From Lathyrus oleraceus (Eukaryota; Streptophyta; Magnoliopsida; Fabales; Fabaceae), in contig NC_066581.1 in NCBI RefSeq assembly GCF_024323335.1, positions 445,185,816-445,249,815 of the forward strand: a stretch of 64,000 bases of DNA. The letters run 5' to 3'. Shown piece by piece: positions 12,922-23,347 of the stretch (the stretch's first letter is position 1; each line of letters starts with the position of its first letter). The translations under genes were made by a program, and so were the position numbers. The notes beneath the pieces were generated by a model, which was given only the letters and a program-made list of their open reading frames with translations, did not search any database and was not told the DNA's origin.

Positions 12922-13308
12922 CCTGCCTAATGATTTTGGATATAAAATAGATTTTAGAATTCAAGCAAAGCAAATCATTATGCAGATGAAAAGATTGATT
13001 TTATTCTCATTTTTTAGGGTTTTATGTGATCATCAATTTCATGCAAAAAGAAAAAAGTGAAAATCATTTGGAAAAACAAACATTTAACATGCAATTTTTG
13101 AATGAATATCATTGTATTTATGTGCCAACAATGTCATCACTTCTCCTTTTGGCATGGGAGAAGGGTTTTTAAACAAAAATGAACATTACGTGGACTTATG
13201 GACAACTGTTGGAACATCAACAGCGACCCAATTATTGCAGACTCCTCCAGGGATGACAAAGTTGCCAAAAACTTCCTCTGCATCATCTTCCACTACAACA
13301 GCTACCTC
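12922..13308 (-). other. Gag-pro to pol spacer of B (Ogre intron position)
   Basis: This non-coding, AT-rich gap between the protease frame stop and pol lies where Ogre elements are known to carry a spliced intron. It is the counterpart of 48520-48776 in A. I cannot fix the splice sites from sequence alone. Confidence 0.5.
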
Positions 13309-14096
13309 CTAGTCTTTGACCGTGTGGATAAAACCACCACTCTGAAATAGACCGTGCTTGTTGAAAGTGCCTAAAGAATACCCTATGCTAGCCCGAGATT
13401 TATTGTCTTCCAGCTTAATCATTTGTCCTAAACCAGTAGTTGCGCCATGCTCAATGGCCAATCTCGCATCATTGTAGGATGCAAATGAAGAAGTTCCTTT
13501 CTTAGAAGGCTCAGCATTAGACAAGGCTTGGAACTGCATTCCAACCTCGTCCTCAGCATCTATGTAAGAAAAGGAAGACAAATGGCTTACCAAGAGAGCC
13601 TTCTCTCCCCCTACCACCACCAACTTCTCGTTCTTCACGAACTTCAACTTTTGGTGTAGGGTGGATGTCACGGCGCCTGCCTCGTAAATCCATGGTCTGT
13701 AGAGCAAGCAGCTATATGATGGGTGGATATCCATAACCTGGAAAGTAATATGGAAATCACTAGGTCCTATCTTGATTGGGAGCTCAACCTCACCAATCAC
13801 AGTTTTCCTGGATCCATCAAAAGCTTTGACGACCACTCCACTCTGCCTCATGGGAGGCCCTTCGTAAGAAAGTTTCGCCAGAGTGGATTTTGGCAACACA
13901 TTCAGCAATGATCCTATGTCTACCATCACATTAGACAGGGCATCATCCTTGCAATTCATAGAGATGTGTAGTGCCAAATTGTGGTCTTTTCCCTCCTCGG
14001 GAAGATTAGCATCACAAAAGCTCAAGTTGTTACAAGCAGTAATGTTTGCATCAATGCTATCAAACTGTTCTATGGTGACATCGTGATCCACATATG
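13309..14096 (-). pseudogene. Ogre B gag-pro, protease part (3' half, split by element C)
   Basis: This is the C-terminal part of the B gag-pro ORF with a retropepsin-like aspartic protease. The active-site region reads VDIGSLLNVLPK, with the catalytic Asp codon at 13918-13920. The usual D-T-G triad has become D-I-G, and element A keeps DTGSSLNVLPK. Downstream are the flap-side segments VVKAFDGSRKTVIGEVELPI and SCLLYRPWI, colinear with A. The upstream half continues at 24366 on the far side of element C: the peptide VLDVAY at 24371 joins YVDHDV at 14096 once C and one copy of the 5-bp duplication are set aside. Codons before 14096 in the same frame belong to the LTR of C. Confidence 0.9.
14092..14096. 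repeat. Target-site duplication ATATG, left copy (element C)
   Basis: ATATG directly precedes the TGTAGC start of the C LTR; the identical 5 bp follow its CGACA end at 24366-24370. This fixes both borders of C. Confidence 0.9.
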
Positions 14097-17000
14097 TGTA
14101 GCACCTCAAATTTGCACCTATCTTTGTACATGCCATCTCATATTAGGTCATAGCATATCATGATCCATTGCATAGTATTGCATTGTCCCCAGTTGCCTCA
14201 AGAGTAAGCAAGCCAAGAATTAGGTCAAACTGATCAGGAGATCAGTCAACCAATCAAGCAAAGGTATTTCTCAAGGAGCAAAGGCCCTAGGGTTTGTCCA
14301 ACAAGTTCACATGACTTGGAGGCCCATTTGAAGTGTTTAAGTCAAGGGTTGGATGTTCAGAAGCCATCAGTTCATGCACAGACAGTCAAAAAAACCCTAG
14401 ACAGTCAACAGTCAGTCAAAGCAGTGGATGGTGGCCATTCTTGTGGAATTTGGGCACCATGATCATTAATCAAGAGTCCATACAACTTGGGACATCATTT
14501 GAAGTCAAGGTCTCAAGGAATTAGGGTTTGGAATTCATCAGAAGTGCACAGACAATCCAAAACTCTAAAAAAGTCAAAGTGGGTCAACTGTGGTTGATTC
14601 TATGGTTTTGATGGATGGAAATGGTTTGAGAGAGCTTATTCATGTCCTAATAGGCCTCATGTATCATGGCAATCAATATCATTGAAGAATTTGAAGCCGA
14701 TCAGAAAATTTCCAAAAATAGAAACTGGACCTGTAATTTTAACTGCCTAAAATGGAAACTTCTTGATCCTCAACTTGCATCATGATACAAGCTCCAAATG
14801 AAATTTTGCCCAACATGAAAGTTGAAGATCTTGTTCTCCCATTTTCAAAAAGTCCAAGAACTCTCAAATCCCATGCATGGTTGTCAAGATATGATCAAAT
14901 CATTTTCACAAAATCTTGAACTTCAAAAGGCCATATCTCTCAAACCATAAGGCCAATTTTGGTGGGGTTTTTTCCTACAAACCAAATTTTTCCTCCTCTT
15001 TCCAAAAATATAAGTTTCATGCCCCAAAACCTTGCCATTCAAAATGACATTTTTTGACTTGTTTCATTTAAAAATCAAGTTTGACTCAAGTTTGACTTTT
15101 TGATTTAAACCTTTTCAGCATAATTGGACAATTGGGATTCATTTTAAATGTCATTTGCAAGATGTTCCAAGCCCAAAATTGAGAAGCATTCCATCATACC
15201 ACCTCCATATACACCTTTGGTTCACAAGTGGAAAATATTGCATTTTGGTTCATTTAAGTGGAACAAGTTTAATACTTGAGGAGCAGACATAAAACAGTAA
15301 ATGTAAGGATCATTGGCAGCCTGTTTACAAGCCCAATTCGTGTACAACACTACACCTCCATATCCACTTATGTCAAAATTAGCAATTTGCAATTGGCTTC
15401 ATTTGAGTAAAACCAGCTTAGCATTGGATTAGCAGACCTTAAACAGTCATATATAAATGATTTTCTGACAGAAAGCAACCCTAGATAGCAGCCTTCATAC
15501 ACAGAAAATCTCATGCTCCCTCATTTGGCATTGTGACACTTTTGCATTTTTCTGCAAAAATTCCCCAAAACACCACGAACCATCTACATTGTTTCTTCAC
15601 TTGGACATCATTTGGAAGGGTTTTCGAGCACCAAACCTCAACTGTGCTGCAGCATATCGACTGTTTTCTTCATGGACCCTTCAATGGCAGATCATGATTT
15701 GGTTGTCTCCAAGCATCAATGAGCTAAAGCTATCCAACCATTCATCATTTCAAAGCATCTGAAGCATCTGTTTAAGCTTGCAACCTTCAAATAACCGCTG
15801 CTGCTCCATTCACTTCAAATCCAAGTAAGATTTTGACTCACCTATTTTCCAAAATCATGTTGTGTTTATGAAGGGTCTTTGTATGCTGAAGCAAATGCAA
15901 CTTGAACCATTGAAAATGATTAACTATGCTGTGAGAAATATGGATTTCAACTTTTATGCTCAAATGTGTTTTGGCTCGATTTGGTTTGTTTAGGCTGATT
16001 TAATGAAATCTATTGCTGAAATGTTGATGTACATGACTTGATGTTTCGATTGGTGTGTTCCATCCACGTTTCTGGAAAATTTTCGAATTGAGCTTGTTAG
16101 AGATGATGAAGATCATACTGTGCCATGATAAACCCTAGCTAGTTTCCAGAAATTTACATGAATGTGTTGTTTACTGTTGCTTTAGTTGTATGAATGTCAA
16201 TGCCATGCTATTGTGTGATGCTTGTTTGAATGTTGGTTTGTTGGTGTTGGCTGCACGATGCCCTGCTGTTCCAAAACCCCTCTTGTTTTGCCCAGAAAAT
16301 TTACATGATCTATGCTTGTCTTGTTGTCATCTGATGGTGCATGATGATAGTATTCCTTTGCCATGTTTGATTGTTGATGCTGGTTATGTTGTTGTTCATG
16401 GTTAATGTTTGAAAATGAGCTGATGTTGTTGCTGTTACTTAAACCCTAAGTTGCCCAGAAAGTTGAATTTCGATTGGCCTTTGATACATGAGGTTACTGT
16501 TCTATTGGAAGATGACCAATCAAATCATTTCGTGGCCTGGCCTTAAACACAGTCGTTTTGATAAGTGGCATGCTGAATTACAGAAATGCCACGCTGACTT
16601 CCTTTGACTCACTTAAATTATGTTATGTGTTCATGTTTGCTTCCATTTGTTCATTCAACTTACAAAATCCATTTCTCATCCAATTCAACTCCAAAAATTA
16701 TGGGATTTTTTGCATTGTGACCTGTTGGATGTCTAGTATTTTACCATGATTTTTAATATTTTTTCTAATCATTGGATTTTAATTGGCCTTAGGGTTTTCG
16801 TTATGTGACCATAAATGATACATATTGCCAATCCTTTTGTGAAATACTCATGTTGTATCCAATGACCCTGAAATTTTTTGTGGAGAAACTAGACACATTC
16901 ACCTTTGTTTTGATGTAAAGTTTGTGCATTTATCATATGTGGCGTGTGAGATATGATTTTCTGAAGTAGGGTGTGACAATTTGTGTCACACCAATGATAT

Positions 17001-18628
17001 GCAATTTCTTGAATTTTGTTCATATGCTTCCTTACATCCAAATGACCCCAAATTTTGCATGATTCTTCCCTTACATGTCTAGTTCATGTGTGAATTTTAT
17101 TGGAATTAATTGTGCTGTTTTCCATTTATTTGATATTTTTATTCCCTGCCTAGTCAAATGTTGACTTTTTGTGCTACATGTTGCCAAATCCTTTGGGAAA
17201 TTCTCATACCATATTGTATGACCATGAAATTTCATATGTGATAACTAGACATCTTGAGCTTTGCATTGGTGTTAATCTCATTCATTTCTCATCTGTTTTC
17301 AATTTGTTATGATTTTTTGAAGTTGACCCATGTTTGTTGACTTTCATTGTGCTTACTTGAAATTATGTTGACTTCATGATTTTCATTGACTGCTTTCCTC
17401 TCATCCAAATGCCATGAAATTTGACATGCTTACCATGCTAGATATTAGGATTGAGTGTGATTTATTTGATGATTTTTGAAATTGTTTGAGTTGACTTTTG
17501 ATGCAAGTCATTCTGTTGACTTCTTTGAGCTTCCATTTGCCTTACTTTGACTTCAAATGTTCATGAAATGATGATAGTGATTGATATGCATGTGAACCCA
17601 ATTGGAATTACTTCTTGATTGATTGAATTTGATTTTGATTGAATATGGTTTGCTGTTTTGACTTTTTCATTCACTTTTGACCCTAGGCTTGCCCTAGTGG
17701 TCCAGTTACTTACTGTTGAGTTTGTGTTTTCAGGTTAAGCACCAATGCCTCAAAGATCATTCAAACTTGTTTGAACTTGATTGTTTACCATGTGCTAACT
17801 TTTGTTTTGTAGGTGTGACTCATGTGTTTGAGTCTTGCTTTGCACAGTTGATCATCTGTTTTGTTTGTGAATCCCATTCCTTTTGCTTTTAACTGTTGAA
17901 TTGCATACTGATTGGTTTGACTTTTTCAGGTACTTTAGTTGCTTAAGTTCTCTGAACTTGATTTGCTTTGCTTTTTAGCAACTTGCTTGAGGTATAATCT
18001 CTGTTACTTCATGTAGTCTGGAGACCCGGCCTGTTATTTGGCCGGGCAAACTGTCTGAAGTCCTCCTTAAGAGGCAATGTTTGTGTATGTTTAAATCTTG
18101 TCCTTGTATAGAGTCAAAGACCTCCTAAGTGAAGAGGCAATTGGTAGATCAAAGGGATAAGCAATCTATCCCCTACTATTCAGTGAGTCTTCTCAGTGCT
18201 CCCATTACATGGTTGTAGCACTGAGATCTTAACCCAAGATCTTGTGCAATTGCACAGTTGAGTCAGTATTAAATGTGTAGAAGGGTTCCCACTTTCTGAA
18301 CCCACACATTCTTGTCAAATGCTCTCCCAGGCCAGGGATAGAAGCAATGAGGCACACCCCTCATCTCCTTTCATCTGCTTCACCTTAGCCTCTCAATGGC
18401 AAGGTTAAGAGCACACTTACCCTATTCCAGTTGGCCCTAGTGCCTAACCCTTGTGTGAGCCTCTTGTATGCATATAGAGTGTGCTTCCTGTGATTGCCTG
18501 TTTGCTTTGCCTCTTTAGGTGTAGTTTGGACTTGCCCTTGTGCAAGGTAGGTTGTGCTTGACTTGCTTCCTGTGCAAGTCAAGTCTGTGTGGCTTACTCC
18601 CTGTGTGAGCCATGCTTAGAGTTGTTTA

Positions 18629-18695
18629 GCCGAACTACGGCAACTCTGATTCTCATGTCCAGATGAGATACGTAGGCACGAGATGCGATATCTTG
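18629..18695 (+). promoter_or_regulatory. RNA module copy 1 in C 5' LTR
   Basis: P1 is CTACG (18635-18639) with CGTAG (18671-18675). P2 is CTCAT/ATGAG (652-656/663-667 of 18 kb). P3 is CGAGATG/TATCTTG (18679-18685/18689-18695) with loop CGA, including two G-T pairs. The constant parts are CCGAA before P1, CTGAT before P2 and GGCA after P1. Confidence 0.65.
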
Positions 18696-18932
18696 TCGAG
18701 TTTGACTAACAACTAACACTAATTCTTTTCTCTCACCCTCGTTGTGATTGAGATCTCCCCTTTCTCTTTCCCTAGTTGCAATCGAGACCCTCCTTTTTTC
18801 TTGTGCCATCTAGCTAGAAACCTTAACTTAGGGTTGACTTTTGCATGACAACATCTAGGCTCGAGTCGTAGTCTCCCTAGAGTTGTGTCTCCCTCTGTTA
18901 TCTGGTTAGGCTAGATCCTTGTCCCTGCGTAG

Positions 18933-18997
18933 GGGAACTACATCGCCCTGATCTTCACACCAGATGAAGTATGTAGGCAGGAGATTGAGCTGATCTC
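18933..18997 (+). promoter_or_regulatory. RNA module copy 2 in C 5' LTR
   Basis: P1 is CTACAT (18938-18943) with ATGTAG (18971-18976). P2 is CTTCA/TGAAG (18953-18957/18965-18969). P3 is GAGAT/ATCTC (18981-18985/18993-18997). The P1 change on both arms relative to copy 1 keeps pairing. Confidence 0.65.
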
Positions 18998-19237
18998 TCC
19001 GGGCGCCTTTCTTTTCTTTTTGTGTTTTGTTTGACAGTTATAGGCTAAGTCCCCGACTCCCTATCTATCTGTTGTGTGTGTATTAGGTTCGGATGTCAAT
19101 GTAAGTCCAGTGATTGGCATTTGGGCTCCATGTTTGCCTCTTTGTGTGTGTTTTAGGTTCGGATGCTGACATAAGTCCAGCGATTGGCAGTCGGGCTCCA
19201 TGTTTGCCTTTGTCTGGTTTTGTTTGTGTGCGTGTCA

Positions 19238-19306
19238 GCCGAGCTACGAATGCTCTGATTCTTCTCTCGTCCGAGAAGATACGTATGCATAGGATGCGAC
19301 ATCCTA
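19238..19306 (+). promoter_or_regulatory. RNA module copy 3 in C 5' LTR
   Basis: P1 is TACG/CGTA (19245-19248/19282-19285), shortened by one mismatch. P2 is CTTCTC/GAGAAG (19261-19266/19273-19278). P3 is TAGGATG/CATCCTA with loop CGA (19290-19306). Confidence 0.65.
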
Positions 19307-19330
19307 GCGAGCATGTGTCGTTTCCCCAGT

Positions 19331-19394
19331 CCGAACTACTTCGACTCTGATGTCTATGCCTGATAGACTAAGTAGGCCCAGGATACGATATCCT
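19331..19394 (+). promoter_or_regulatory. RNA module copy 4 in C 5' LTR
   Basis: P1 is CTACTT/AAGTAG (19336-19341/19370-19375). P2 is GTCTAT/ATAGAC (19352-19357/19363-19368). P3 is AGGATA/TATCCT with loop CGA (19380-19394). Every stem differs from copies 1-3 on both sides, yet all pair. Confidence 0.7.
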
Positions 19395-19496
19395 GCCGAG
19401 TCAGTTTCAGTCAGTTTCTTTTGTCTCTTTTCAGCCAGTGTGTGTGTGTTTGAGCAGTGTTTAGCAACCATTTTTCCTTCCTATTGTGCGTGGATC

Positions 19497-19512
19497 CCGT
19501 CGAGTACGACGG
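19497..19512 (+). promoter_or_regulatory. AGTA-loop hairpin, C 5' LTR
   Basis: The hairpin reads CCGTCG, AGTA, CGACGG, just before the conserved GGTGCTAATACCTTCCC segment. The 3' LTR copy (24163-24178) reads CCGTAG, AGTA, CTACGG: two changes, one per arm, and pairing is kept. Confidence 0.65.
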
Positions 19513-19701
19513 ATGCGTAGGGGTGCTAATACCTTCCCTTCGCATAACCGACTCCCGAACCCATTCTCTTTGGTCGCGAGACCATGTCTTTTCCCAGGTT
19601 TACTTCGAGCGTTTCCTTTCCCTCTTTTGGGATAAATAACGCACGGTGGCGGCTCTGTTGTTTCTTTCTTTTCCCGCCGGTTTTTCGCGTAATGCGACAG
19701 C

Positions 19702-19719
19702 TGGCGACTCTGCTGGGGA
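19702..19719 (+). other. Primer-binding site of element C
   Basis: TGGCGACTCTGCTGGGGA lies 2 nt after the LTR end. It is complementary to an 18-nt tRNA 3' end finishing in CGCCA, the tRNA-Arg type primer site described for Ogre. The primer sites of A and B are the same with 0 and 1 difference, but lie 6 nt from their LTRs. Confidence 0.85.
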
Positions 19720-20513
19720 TACGGAGAAGTTGACCTATGCTGGTCCATCTTCCCTGAGCGAGTCTCTCCTAGCGCTCTCTAGGATTAGGGTTTTGGTTGC
19801 TTTCTGCTTATTGTATTTTATTGCATTCATTGTATATATGTACATTTATTTGTTTGCATTGATTGTGTGCATTGATGTTTGCATTCATATTCATTATTCA
19901 TTACTGGCTGGCTGTCTGTTTTTCTCTGTGTGGGGGGGGGGGGGGGAGTCAGTTGAGGTAAAAGGTCCAATACCCAGACCATGAGTGAAAATCTAGGATG
20001 ATTAGGAATAGAGTGATTCATGGGAAGCGGGTGGTATGGCGCCACTTAGCGGAACATTGATATCACGAGCAGTTCAGACCCTGGTGGGATACTGTCGTTA
20101 CATACTTCGGGTGTGTATATGACAGTATTTCTGCGAAAGGTTATTTATGCTGCGTTTCTCTCAGCTTTACCCTGGCCTAGACTACACCCGTGAGTGGGAA
20201 GGGTTATTCATTACAGGTACCGTTGGTGACTTTGGTTCTGTTGGTGACTCTAGTTCAGACAACAGTGTGATCAGTTTGACCATAAGTTGGATTTATGTTC
20301 TGATCTTGACTGAAGCTTCGACCTAGTCAGAGTTTGCACAACCAGCCAGTCCAGTCTGCATCATGTGCATCATAGCATATTTATTTTTCAAAAGAAACGC
20401 AATGAAAAAAAAAAAATCAAAAAAAAAAGAAATCAAAAAAAAAAAGGAAAAAAACTAATCTCTGCATGCATATCATTTCTCAGGTACATTCCAGAGTCTG
20501 TCTACTGATAGAG
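19720..20513 (+). other. Leader of element C
   Basis: This non-coding 0.8 kb between primer site and ORF1 contains a run of about 15 G at 19932-19946 and an A-rich tract at 20402-20456. I see no conserved structure here that I can support. ATGs in the region open only short frames. Confidence 0.6.
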
Positions 20514-22154
20514 ATGACAACGGTCCCCGAGCCGAAGCGGAAGACCTGTTCCTACAGTTTCCACCGTGAGCCGTTGACTCCGCTAATTGAGTTGGGTAGC
20601 CTTGTGAAGGATGATCACCTGAAGAGTTTCGTTGGGCGGTATGGAGACATCTTGACAGTGTTGAAGACAGTAGTGGATCCGGTGCCTCTACAGACCCTTC
20701 TTCAGTTCTATGATCCCGAGCTCAGATGCTTCACTTTCCAGGATTACCAGTTAGCACCCACCCTCGAGGAGTACTCTATCTTGTTAAGTATCCCTATTCA
20801 GCATCAGACTCCCTTCTTGGACGTCCCAAAGGAGGTCGACTTCAGATTGATTGCCAGAGCTCTCCAGTTGAGTGTTGAGGAGGTTGGTAAGAATTGGAAG
20901 CCCTGTGGGGAAGTAGTAGGTCTGCCTTTGAAGTTTCTGTTGAGGGTAGCCAGAGTTGAAGCAGAGAAGGGAAATTGGGAAGTTTTTCACGCTCAGCTAG
21001 CTGCCATGATCTATGGGATCATCCTATTTCCCAGTATGCCGAACTTCATAGACCATGCTGCCATCAGCATCTTTATCAGAGGGAATCCAGTCCCTACTCT
21101 CTTAGCAGATACTTACTATGCCATCCACAGTAGGCATGGTAAGGGTGGAGCCATCAGGTGCTGCCTGCCTCTCCTATTCAAATGGTTCATGTCTCTTCTG
21201 CCAGCCAGTGGACCATTTGTGGATACCCAGAGCACTCTGAAGTGGACTCAGAGGGTCATGTCGCTCACTTCCTACGACATCAGGTGGCACTCATACCGGA
21301 TGGATGTGAATGATGTCATCATAAGTTGTGGTGAATTCCGGAGCGTGCCACTCATAGGGACCAAAGGTTGCATCAACTACAACCCAGTTCTTTCTCTTCG
21401 CCAGCTAGGGTTTGTTATGAGTGAAAGACCGCTCGAAGCAGAGATAGCCGAGAGTTTTTGTTTTGAGAAGAAGGATGACCCTGCTAAGTTGGAGCAGATA
21501 GGGAAAGCCTGGAGATCTCTTGGGGTCAAGGATGGATCCGTCTTAGGGAAGAAATTTGCCATTGCAATGCCCGATTACACCGATTGGGTAAAGAAGAGAA
21601 TGGAAACTTTGCTGCTACCCTACGATAGGATGGAGCCGTTGCAAGAGCAACCACCTTTGGTGCTTGCTGATAGTGTGCCTGCTGAGCACTATAAGCAAGC
21701 CCTGATGGAGAGTCGTCGTCTGAGAGAGAAGGAGCAAGACACTCAGATGGAGTTATACAAAGCTAAGGCTGATAAGCTGCACTTGGCCCATCAACTCAGG
21801 GAAGTGCAAGGAGAAGATGCTAGCAGAGCAAGGGGGAAGAAGAGATCATATGGTGAGATGGAATCCCTGATGGATGCAGAGCATAGGGAGTGTCTGAGAT
21901 TGCAAAGAGCAGAAGTTAACTATCAAAAGAAGATCAGAGACTTGGAGAAGCAACTCAGAGACAAAGACAGTCAGTTGAAGAAAGAGATGGAGTTGAGACA
22001 GAAATCAGAGGAGTATCTTGGAGGAGAAGTTTTGGAGCTGAGAAGACAGTTGAAAGAGAAGATCACTCCCCTACCAGATTGTTCAGAATGCTCACTGTTG
22101 ATAGACCAGTGTCATTACCTGAAGACCCTCATTCCGGAAGACCGGCTGACTTAG
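20514..22154 (+). CDS. Ogre C ORF1 protein (546 aa), unknown function
   Basis: This is an intact ORF1, the extra gene that Ogre elements carry before gag. The frame is open upstream to 20466, but I choose the ATG at 20514 because the protein from there (MTTVPEPKRKT) begins near the point where the conserved part starts in A and B. The N-terminal two thirds is a globular region shared with A and B ORF1 at low identity: LLQFYDPELRCFTFQDYQ, PTLEEYS, NPVPTLLADTYY and CCLPLLFKWFMSLLP recur as blocks. The last 150 or so residues are rich in E, K, R, Q and L and look like a coiled coil. There is no catalytic signature that I know. Despite being in a defective element the frame has no stop, so C is not very old. 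Confidence 0.8.
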   Translation: MTTVPEPKRKTCSYSFHREPLTPLIELGSLVKDDHLKSFVGRYGDILTVLKTVVDPVPLQTLLQFYDPELRCFTFQDYQLAPTLEEYSILLSIPIQHQTPFLDVPKEVDFRLIARALQLSVEEVGKNWKPCGEVVGLPLKFLLRVARVEAEKGNWEVFHAQLAAMIYGIILFPSMPNFIDHAAISIFIRGNPVPTLLADTYYAIHSRHGKGGAIRCCLPLLFKWFMSLLPASGPFVDTQSTLKWTQRVMSLTSYDIRWHSYRMDVNDVIISCGEFRSVPLIGTKGCINYNPVLSLRQLGFVMSERPLEAEIAESFCFEKKDDPAKLEQIGKAWRSLGVKDGSVLGKKFAIAMPDYTDWVKKRMETLLLPYDRMEPLQEQPPLVLADSVPAEHYKQALMESRRLREKEQDTQMELYKAKADKLHLAHQLREVQGEDASRARGKKRSYGEMESLMDAEHRECLRLQRAEVNYQKKIRDLEKQLRDKDSQLKKEMELRQKSEEYLGGEVLELRRQLKEKITPLPDCSECSLLIDQCHYLKTLIPEDRLT

Positions 22155-22645
22155 TTTATCTCTTTGTTTGTATTTGTTGAGAATCACCTCCAGGCTTGTT
22201 GGGTGGGATTCATTTGTGTGTAATCCATCTCTTGGATCTTTTTGTTGAGAATCACCTCCAGGCTTGTTGGATGGGATTCTTTTTTTCTTTGTACTCTGTT
22301 TTCGAATATTTCAGTTGAATGACTCTTTTACCCTTATCCATGTATAAGGTTGTCAGTATTTCCTTGTTGCCTTTTTTCCCTGTATCTGTTGCTCTCTTTT
22401 TCCTTGCATTTGTTTGTTCTCTTGTTGCTGCAGGTTGCCATCTTTTCAGAATGGGTCAGGCTCTTTGAACGCCTGAGAAATGAGCATCTCATGTGCATCA
22501 TGCATATCATTAAAACATCATAAGCATATCATTTGCATAACAGGTGTTCTTGTGCTGTCTTCTTACTGTGGGTTCCTGTGTCCAGGCAGGATAGCTGATC
22601 AAAGACCGCACCGCTACTCAACGAGGCTCAACCATCAACGCAACA
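22155..22645 (+). other. ORF1-gag spacer of element C
   Basis: The spacer contains a direct repeat, TTGTTGAGAATCACCTCC and following bases, at about 22177-22215 and 22242-22281. Just before gag lies TGTGTCCAG (a good splice acceptor shape), then an open stretch that encodes HRYSTRLN upstream of the gag ATG at 22646. The same block occurs in A and, diverged, in B. Confidence 0.55.
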
Positions 22646-23282
22646 TGGATCAAGTACAAGCCGAGTTGGCAGAGATGAGGGCAAGCATGGCCCAGTTTAT
22701 TCACATGATGCAAGGGGTCGCACAAGGTCAAGAAGAGATCCGAGCACTGGTTCAGAGACAAGAAGCTACATTGCCACCGCCCAACCAGCCTCTGCAAGAA
22801 GGAAACCCAGTCCCTGACGTTCCTGCCGCTGCTATTCCCGTCAACAACTATGCTGTGGGAGAAGAGTTGAGGGGTATCCGAGTTGACGGTCAACCGATTG
22901 CTCCAGATGTTGTTAGTGCCAGAGCCATTCATGTTCCAGCCCGTAATAGAATTCCTATTGTTGACAGACAAGAGGATTTGTTCACCATGCTCAGTGAAGA
23001 CGACGACATCTTGGGTAGAAATGATGCGAGAGATCGCAAAGTAGAGGCCCTTGCTGAGAAAATCCGGGCAATGGAATGTCAAAACTCCCTCGGTTTTGAT
23101 GTTACCAACATGGGATTGGTTGAAGGACTCAGAATCCCGCATAAATTCAAGGCGCCGTCATTTGACAAATACAACGGTACCTCCTGCCCTCGCACCCATG
23201 TGCAGGCATATTACCGAAAAATATCCGCATACACTGACGATGAGAAGATGTGGATGTATTTTTTCCAAGATAGCCTATCTGG
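22646..23282 (+). pseudogene. Ogre C gag, N-terminal 212 codons only
   Basis: Gag forms the particle that packages element RNA. From the ATG at 22646 (MDQVQAELAEMRASM) the product matches the first 212 residues of A gag (52124 leftwards) with only about four to five differences. It includes a predicted N-terminal helix, a Pro-rich linker and the start of the retrotransposon gag core (FKAPSFDKYNGT, WMYFFQDSLSG). Coding homology stops at 23282. The frame then runs by chance into inverted LTR sequence and ends at 23355. The frame before the ATG is open to 22480 and could be translated if splicing joins it. Confidence 0.9.
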
Positions 23283-23347
23283 ACATCGCGTCTCGTGCCT
23301 ACGTATCTCATCTGAACGTGAGAATCAGAGTTGCCGTAGTTCGGCTA
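23283..23347 (-). repeat. Inverted LTR segment at the deletion junction of C
   Basis: These bases are the reverse complement of about 18629-18690 of the C LTR (module copy 1): CTACG is at 23299-23303 and CGTAG at 23335-23339, in the opposite order. The next bases (CTAAC.ACTAACACTG) resume the LTR in direct orientation, matching 18705 onward. The inversion therefore sits exactly between truncated gag and LTR remnant. Confidence 0.85.

Larger units (their letters stand above)
14097..19699 (+). repeat. 5' LTR of element C (5.6 kb)
   Basis: The LTR starts TGTAGCACCTC and ends ATGCGACA. Up to about 18500 it is homologous to the U3 side of element A's LTRs (reverse complement of about 37560-42189). 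After that it differs and holds four copies of an RNA module, a T/G-rich stretch with two AGGTTCGGATG repeats (19085-19205), and the AGTA hairpin at 19497-19512. A small ORF at 16190 has no support. Confidence 0.9.

Noticed and set aside
16190..16405. A 71-codon Cys/Val-rich ORF in the C 5' LTR
   Set aside because: Isolated ATG frame in LTR sequence, and the corresponding A LTR does not keep it.
18629..19394. Hammerhead ribozymes (CTGATG-like words in the LTR modules, as in retrozymes)
   Set aside because: CTGAT is followed by a hairpin but the GAAA box and cleavage triplet arrangement of a hammerhead are absent.
19932..19946. Run of about 15 G as a regulatory signal
   Set aside because: A single homopolymer tract in the C leader, prone to length error and replication slippage; no support for function.
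22618..23142. Long antisense ORF (174 codons) opposite C gag; similar antisense frames opposite A gag-pro and pol
   Set aside because: They mirror conserved coding on the other strand and show no family signature of their own.
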